This document shows, one piece after another, positions 59,833-64,000 of a DNA stretch of 64,000 bases. Below the pieces are notes generated by a model. The model did no database searches, was not told the DNA's origin, and saw nothing but the letters and a program-made list of their open reading frames with translations. Each line of letters begins with the position of its first letter. Positions within the stretch are counted from its first letter, which is position 1. Source of the stretch: Flammeovirgaceae bacterium UBA2338 (GTDB taxonomy: Bacteria > Bacteroidota > Bacteroidia > Cytophagales > Cyclobacteriaceae); contig DDUM01000020.1 of NCBI GenBank assembly GCA_002344795.1, positions 145,108 through 209,107 on the forward strand. Direction: 5' to 3'. The position numbers and the translations under genes are program-made.

Positions 59833-60714
59833 ATGAAGACCTTGAAAATGATAACAAAAGAAAAGAAGTCTGCCTCTCATAAAATGATTTGGGTTGCAAT
59901 AGGCTTGCTGGCATTGATATTTACTTCTTGTAATGAGAATAATATTGATGCAGACACTTCGATTGAAGATCAGGAAAGCGTAGAATTTGATAATCAGGGT
60001 GATTATTATCTAGATGATGTCGATGAAATGACCTCCATTCAATTAGAAAAAGAAACTGGATCATCCGGAGGTAAAATTTCTGAAGAGCCAGACGGAAGGT
60101 TGTCATGTGCTCAAATAACCAGAACAGGAACAGAAGAATCAGGAACCATTGTAATTGATTTTGGTGAAGGGTGCACCGGACCAAGAGGCAACGTAAGAAA
60201 AGGGAAGCTTGTCATTGACTACTCAGGACGCAGAAATAATCCTGGCTCATTCTGGACTGTTGAATTCGAAGATTATTTTATCAACAACATTTCTATAAAA
60301 GGCTTGCGCACAGTAAACAATATTTCTGAAAATGGAACTGGGGTGCTCGTCTTTAAAGTAGACATGGTAAATGTATTGCTGACATGGCCAGATGGAAAAC
60401 AAGGCAAAAGAACAGTTCACAGAATTCGTGAGCATCATCTGGGCGACAATAACTTGTTAGATAGGTTAATTGTGTACGGCACTGCTGAAGGAAATCATCG
60501 GAATGGACGTGGTTATTTCATCGAAATCATTGAGCCCCTCGTTTATACAAGAGAATGTAAGCAACAAGGAATATTCATTCCTGTAGAGGGAGTGAAGTCA
60601 ATCAAACACGGAAATCGGCAAATTACGGTCGACTATGGGGATGGTGAGTGTGACAATATCGTGGTAATAACAAATACGAATGGAAAAAGTTGGAGGCATG
60701 AAGTAGGGAACTAA
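59833..60714 (+). CDS. Hypothetical lipoprotein
   Basis: A 293-residue lipoprotein: hydrophobic MIWVAIGLLALIFTSC with lipidated C33, then an acidic region (NENNIDADTSIEDQESVEFD). The rest (about 90-290) is beta-rich with glycine and charged residues, including IVIDFGEGCTGPRGNVRKGK and a C-terminal cysteine region. No named domain is recognised. The start could also be at the Met six residues in. It has its own terminator at 60735-60768 and no obvious promoter box. Confidence 0.65.
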   Translation: MKTLKMITKEKKSASHKMIWVAIGLLALIFTSCNENNIDADTSIEDQESVEFDNQGDYYLDDVDEMTSIQLEKETGSSGGKISEEPDGRLSCAQITRTGTEESGTIVIDFGEGCTGPRGNVRKGKLVIDYSGRRNNPGSFWTVEFEDYFINNISIKGLRTVNNISENGTGVLVFKVDMVNVLLTWPDGKQGKRTVHRIREHHLGDNNLLDRLIVYGTAEGNHRNGRGYFIEIIEPLVYTRECKQQGIFIPVEGVKSIKHGNRQITVDYGDGECDNIVVITNTNGKSWRHEVGN

Positions 60715-60734
60715 GTTGAAACTTTATTCATTCG

Positions 60735-60768
60735 GAAGCTGCCTGAGCAATCAGGTGGCTTTTTTTAT
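60735..60768 (+). terminator. Rho-independent terminator after the lipoprotein gene
   Basis: AGCTGCCTGA pairs with TCAGGTGGCT around a GCAA tetraloop (two wobbles), and seven T residues follow. It separates the lipoprotein gene from the serine hydrolase gene. Confidence 0.85.
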
Positions 60769-60795
60769 GAAAAACAGTTACATAAATTAGCTTTT

Positions 60796-61908
60796 ATGAA
60801 ACAGATCATGATTATGCTACTTGGACTTCTTTGTCTTGCCGGATGTTCATCGCCAGAAAAATCCAAGGAAATTACCTCCTCACTGGACTCACTATTTTCA
60901 AATTCAATTCCTTCAGATGAACCGGGTGGAGCAATCCTGATTATGAAGGGAGATCAGGTAATCTTCAACAAAGCGTATGGCCTTGCTGATATGGAAACAA
61001 AAACAGCGATCACTTCTCAGACATTGTTTAACGTAGGATCCATATCAAAAACATTTGTTTCTAATGCCATTTTAATTTTACAATCTCAGGGTAAACTTTC
61101 TGTAGAAGATGCGATGGACAAATACTTTCCGGATTTTAAAAACAAAGAAATTGCATCGAAGGTTAAAATCAAGCACCTATTGACCCATACTTCGGGACTT
61201 CCTGATAATCGTCAAACTAAATCCGATTTTGTATTTTATCTTACAGCTAAAGATGCTGAAAATTGGTATCCTGTAACCCAAACCGATACGTTGGTCTTTG
61301 AGCCCGGTACACGGTATGAGTATTCTAATCCAGCCTATAATGGTCTTGCGCTGATTGTAGAACAAGTGAGTAAAATGAAATGGCAGGATTTTGTTCAAAA
61401 AAACATTTTTGACCCCTCGGGGATGACATCCTCCACGATCACAGATGGCCCGCATCCTGAAACCGGAGTAGCGCACGCCTATTTAAACCGGGGTGGTGAA
61501 TGGATTGAAAAAGACTATGGCGAAGAGCCCACATTTGCTGCTGCTGGTAATGGTGGCGTGTGGAGCTCAGTAGAAGAGCTTGCCAAATACGAACACGCAC
61601 TCCACAACGGAACATTCTTAATTGATTCAATTGTTGATCGGTCCCAATCCATTACTCCCTGGAGCAATTGGAAAGATGCGACAGAACCATTTATCGGATG
61701 GTCCTGGTTTATTGACAAAACCCCGGACGGACTAATAACCGTTGGCCATACGGGAAGTCAAGGTGGTTTTCTTTGCAATTATGTTACTGTGCCCGAAAAA
61801 GAAATTTTGTTCGTCATTCTTTACAACACCCCACGCGATGTGGATGGTTACACCGCGTTCATTACAAACTGGCTAATTCAAAACAATTGGCTAGACGAAT
61901 CAATGTAA
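60796..61908 (+). CDS. Lipoprotein serine hydrolase, class C beta-lactamase/PBP-like
   Basis: A 370-residue beta-lactamase-superfamily protein with lipobox CLAGC (C17 lipidated). The catalytic SxxK is S82-I-S-K85 in NVGSISKTF, the YxN motif is in EYSNPAYNGL, and the third motif is HTGSQGG where lactamases have K(S/T)G. The HTG third motif is typical of esterases or D-aminopeptidase-like members rather than true beta-lactamases. It would work in the periplasm or on the outer membrane. It converges with the LytTR regulator, with two bases between the stops. Peptide or ester hydrolysis is likely; antibiotic resistance is not implied. Confidence 0.9.
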   Translation: MKQIMIMLLGLLCLAGCSSPEKSKEITSSLDSLFSNSIPSDEPGGAILIMKGDQVIFNKAYGLADMETKTAITSQTLFNVGSISKTFVSNAILILQSQGKLSVEDAMDKYFPDFKNKEIASKVKIKHLLTHTSGLPDNRQTKSDFVFYLTAKDAENWYPVTQTDTLVFEPGTRYEYSNPAYNGLALIVEQVSKMKWQDFVQKNIFDPSGMTSSTITDGPHPETGVAHAYLNRGGEWIEKDYGEEPTFAAAGNGGVWSSVEELAKYEHALHNGTFLIDSIVDRSQSITPWSNWKDATEPFIGWSWFIDKTPDGLITVGHTGSQGGFLCNYVTVPEKEILFVILYNTPRDVDGYTAFITNWLIQNNWLDESM

Positions 61909-61910
61909 AA

Positions 61911-62654
61911 TTATACCACTTTCTTCCTGATTACTTTAGCGTAAGTACGGCTCACGGGAAAGCTCTTACCATTTTGCATTTTCACAATCATCCCACCATT
62001 GAAATGCCTTTCTATTTCTTTTAGAAAATTGAGGTTGATGATAGTAGAGCGATGCACCCTGATAAACATGTCCGGGTTCATAATTTCCTCCAGCTTACCA
62101 ATTCCAGAGCTACTTACAAATTGATCGGCTTTAGTAGTGATGATAGTATAATCTCCGGAAGCTTCCAGATAAATAATTTCCTCTACGGGCAAATTAAAGA
62201 GTTTTTCGGATTTCTGAACAAAGATATGAGACTCGTAACTTTCTTTTCGTTCTCCTCTTAACCCCTTCAATAATTCCTCAATATTATTCTGTTCCAATTT
62301 TTTGCGGGTAAGCGCCCTGTTTACCGCCAGCGTAAATCGTTCTTCATCTATAGGTTTCAACAAATAATCAACAGCATTCTTTTCAAAAGCCTTAATGGCA
62401 TACTGATCATATGCAGTAGTGAATATGACATAAGGATCATGCTCAATTTTTTCAAGCACTTCAAAACCATTCATGCCTGGCATTTGCACATCCAGAAATA
62501 TTAAATCGGGTTTCATAGAATCAATTGCCTCCACTGCATCCTTACCTTTTTCGCACTCGGAAATAATTTCAATCTTTGGAAAAGACTCTAAAAACTCATG
62601 AAGTAGCTCACGTGCCAACTTCTCATCATCAATAATGATACAGGTTATATTCAT
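61911..62654 (-). CDS. LytTR-family response regulator
   Basis: A 247-residue cytoplasmic regulator. The receiver domain (about 1-120) has the acidic pair D9-D10, phosphoacceptor D55 in LIFLDVQMPG, and K in YLLKPID. The LytTR DNA-binding domain (about 145-247) has YLEASGDYTIITT, FIRVHRSTIINLNFLKEI and FPVSRTYAKVIRKK. It overlaps the upstream sensor kinase gene by four bases (ATGA), so they form a two-component system of the LytS/LytR kind. The target genes are unknown; the secreted protein starting at 63920 is divergent from the kinase and is a candidate. Confidence 0.93.
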   Translation of the reverse strand: MNITCIIIDDEKLARELLHEFLESFPKIEIISECEKGKDAVEAIDSMKPDLIFLDVQMPGMNGFEVLEKIEHDPYVIFTTAYDQYAIKAFEKNAVDYLLKPIDEERFTLAVNRALTRKKLEQNNIEELLKGLRGERKESYESHIFVQKSEKLFNLPVEEIIYLEASGDYTIITTKADQFVSSSGIGKLEEIMNPDMFIRVHRSTIINLNFLKEIERHFNGGMIVKMQNGKSFPVSRTYAKVIRKKVV

Positions 62655-63775
62655 ACAGCTTGTTTTTCTAATTCTGGTTCGTCTTTTTCTTCTTTGTCAT
62701 TCTTTTTTTCTCTCTCTTCAATAAAAAAGCTTACGGCATACCCTTTGTCATTGGCTCGTATTCTCAACCCTGATTGTCGTCCATAATAGCTTTTCAATCG
62801 TTGATCCGTATTGGCCATCCCTACCCCACTTGAACTACCATCCATTATCTGCTTGGCCTTTGATCCCAACCCATTGTCTCGCACTTCAAAGAAAATGATT
62901 TTACCAGATCTTCTCACGGTCAAATAAATAGTGCCACCATCCTCTTTAGGTCCAATTCCATATTTTACAGCATTTTCCACCAAAGGCTGAAGAATCATTG
63001 GAGGTATTTCTATTCCAAGGCAATCCGGATCAATATCAGTTTCAAATTGTAATCGCTCTCCAAATCTTACCTGTTGAATCTTTACATAATTTTTAATGAA
63101 ATTAATTTCATGAATCAGCTTCACCATTTCATCACTGTGAGAATCGAGGGCATAACGAAATATATCAGATAGCTGAGTAATGACCCTACGTGCTTTTTCT
63201 TTACTAGAGTGCATCAAGGTACTGATAGAATTTAGAGTGTTAAAAAGAAAATGCGGATTGATTTGTGACTTCAGCAATGCAATTTGCATCTCCTTGTTTT
63301 TTATTGCCAACTCACTCTTTTCCTGCTCCTGTTTTTGCAACCCCTGAAAATAACGAATCACATAATATACACCTACCGTTATAATGTATTGATCATAAAA
63401 CCTAAGGGCATCCCAGCTCATGAGCTCCAACATGTATTCTTTCCAATGATCGAAATACACTAATCCATCGAGGTAATCTGTAAAATAATAGGAAAGCGTT
63501 CCCATAACCATAAAGAACATCAGTATCCCAAACACATGAGCAGATATCTGAAATGAAGCTTTATAACGTGACAGCCAATGTGACCATAAAAAAATTAGAA
63601 TTATAGAAACACATAACGCCTCATAAAGAAACAATGCATTCCAAAAAACGTAAGAAGCTGGATGAACAAACTTCCATTCGAATATGGCACTGATAAGAAA
63701 ATTGATTGCATACCAGAGACAGATGAGCATATACGCCCGTCTCCACACCCTTGGTATGTTGTCAATTAGTTTCAA
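62651..63775 (-). CDS. LytS-like sensor histidine kinase
   Basis: A 374-residue kinase with four membrane segments in the first 140 residues and no clear periplasmic sensor domain. The His_kinase family motif SQINPHFLFNTLNSIS contains phosphoacceptor H175. The HATPase region has PPMILQPLVENAVKYG and RDNGLGSKA. The only usable start is TTG at 63775 (TTGAAACTA, MKLIDNIP); no in-frame ATG lies before residue 16. It is the first gene of the kinase-LytTR operon and ends in a Lys/Glu-rich tail. The signal sensed may be in or near the membrane. Confidence 0.93.
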   Translation of the reverse strand: MKLIDNIPRVWRRAYMLICLWYAINFLISAIFEWKFVHPASYVFWNALFLYEALCVSIILIFLWSHWLSRYKASFQISAHVFGILMFFMVMGTLSYYFTDYLDGLVYFDHWKEYMLELMSWDALRFYDQYIITVGVYYVIRYFQGLQKQEQEKSELAIKNKEMQIALLKSQINPHFLFNTLNSISTLMHSSKEKARRVITQLSDIFRYALDSHSDEMVKLIHEINFIKNYVKIQQVRFGERLQFETDIDPDCLGIEIPPMILQPLVENAVKYGIGPKEDGGTIYLTVRRSGKIIFFEVRDNGLGSKAKQIMDGSSSGVGMANTDQRLKSYYGRQSGLRIRANDKGYAVSFFIEEREKKNDKEEKDEPELEKQAV

Positions 63776-63919
63776 AGTGAGGAAGTTTGTGTCATAAATT
63801 TAGCGATTTGGAAAGAAAGAGTGTTATCCCCTTCTTTCCCAGGTTAAAATGACCATATGATCGATAAGTACACCATTTTAGCAGTCAGATTGTTTCTATC
63901 TTTAGGGGGAATACCATCA

Positions 63920-64000
63920 ATGATTATTCATAGAAGCCACTTTATTTTTACAGTATTGTTTCTTTTGTCTGGCCTACTCCATGCGCAAACACTGACGATT
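63920..64000 (+). CDS. Start of a secreted protein, cut by window end
   Basis: Only 27 codons are visible. They encode a good signal peptide, ending in LLSGLLHAQ, and no further domain. A near-consensus box TATCTTTA lies upstream (about 63897-63904). It is divergent from the sensor kinase, with about 145 bases between start codons. Nothing can be said about its function. Confidence 0.6.
   Translation, partial: MIIHRSHFIFTVLFLLSGLLHAQTLTI

Noticed and set aside
60796..61908. Antibiotic-resistance beta-lactamase
   Set aside because: The third motif is HTG, not K(S/T)G, and the protein is a lipoprotein of the general esterase/peptidase branch. Resistance is not supported.

Overview
The window looks like chromosomal core-plus-accessory DNA of a Bacteroidota species, most likely a Cytophagales-type bacterium. 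The support is: a T9SS C-terminal sorting domain on a secreted FG-GAP protein; a TonB-dependent receptor followed by a DUF4249 lipoprotein; the rpmB-rpmG-DUF4295-ftsY block; a Bacteroidota-type LspA and a fused E1 alpha/beta dehydrogenase; bacillithiol genes (bshC, ytxJ); promoters of the TAnnTTTG type; and almost no Shine-Dalgarno sequences. Base composition is fairly even and AT-rich. I see no rRNA, tRNA, complete insertion sequence, prophage or CRISPR array, and no gene-free stretch above 300 bases.

Region 1 (1-13806, minus strand): housekeeping. It holds a partial MutS-related ATPase, a free-methionine sulfoxide reductase, lspA and ileS in one tight operon, then an MMPL/RND exporter, a dGTPase-like HD hydrolase, an MtfA-like protein with an altered zinc motif, glycyl-tRNA synthetase, a DUF2461 protein and murF. 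Region 2 (13928-23556): a T9SS-secreted FG-GAP protein, L28, L33, DUF4295, ftsY, a convergent pair of envelope proteins (one with three internal repeats), rimO, bshC and 5-formyl-THF cyclo-ligase. Region 3 (23563-32228, minus): a TonB-receptor/DUF4249/MG2-plug operon, then mnmD, ispF and an M16 peptidase. Region 4 (32359-45823): a fused branched-chain E1, a very basic secreted protein with seven 61-63-residue repeats, ytxJ, an OsmC protein, tonB, chrA, a 2-oxoglutarate-dependent oxygenase, ribD, prmC and rocD.

Region 5 (46010-57402, mostly plus) has rmuC, a GroES-like protein with a small partner, an aminopeptidase P, a GNAT-histone deacetylase-like fusion and a probable five-gene operon. That operon runs: threonine-dehydratase-like enzyme, ornithine-cyclodeaminase-like enzyme, an in-frame Nramp-PxpA fusion, PxpB, PxpC. 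The Nramp half lacks the canonical metal-binding residues, which suggests a 5-oxoproline uptake-and-hydrolysis unit; this is the most interesting locus in the window. Region 6 (57486-64000) has a membrane-anchored alpha/beta hydrolase, a lipoprotein, a class-C-type serine hydrolase and a LytS/LytTR two-component pair, and ends in the signal peptide of a cut-off gene.

Two genome-level habits recur. Several TAnnTTTG promoter boxes lie only 3-9 nt before a start codon, suggesting leaderless or nearly leaderless mRNAs. At least four or five genes can only start at TTG, usually TTG-AAA.
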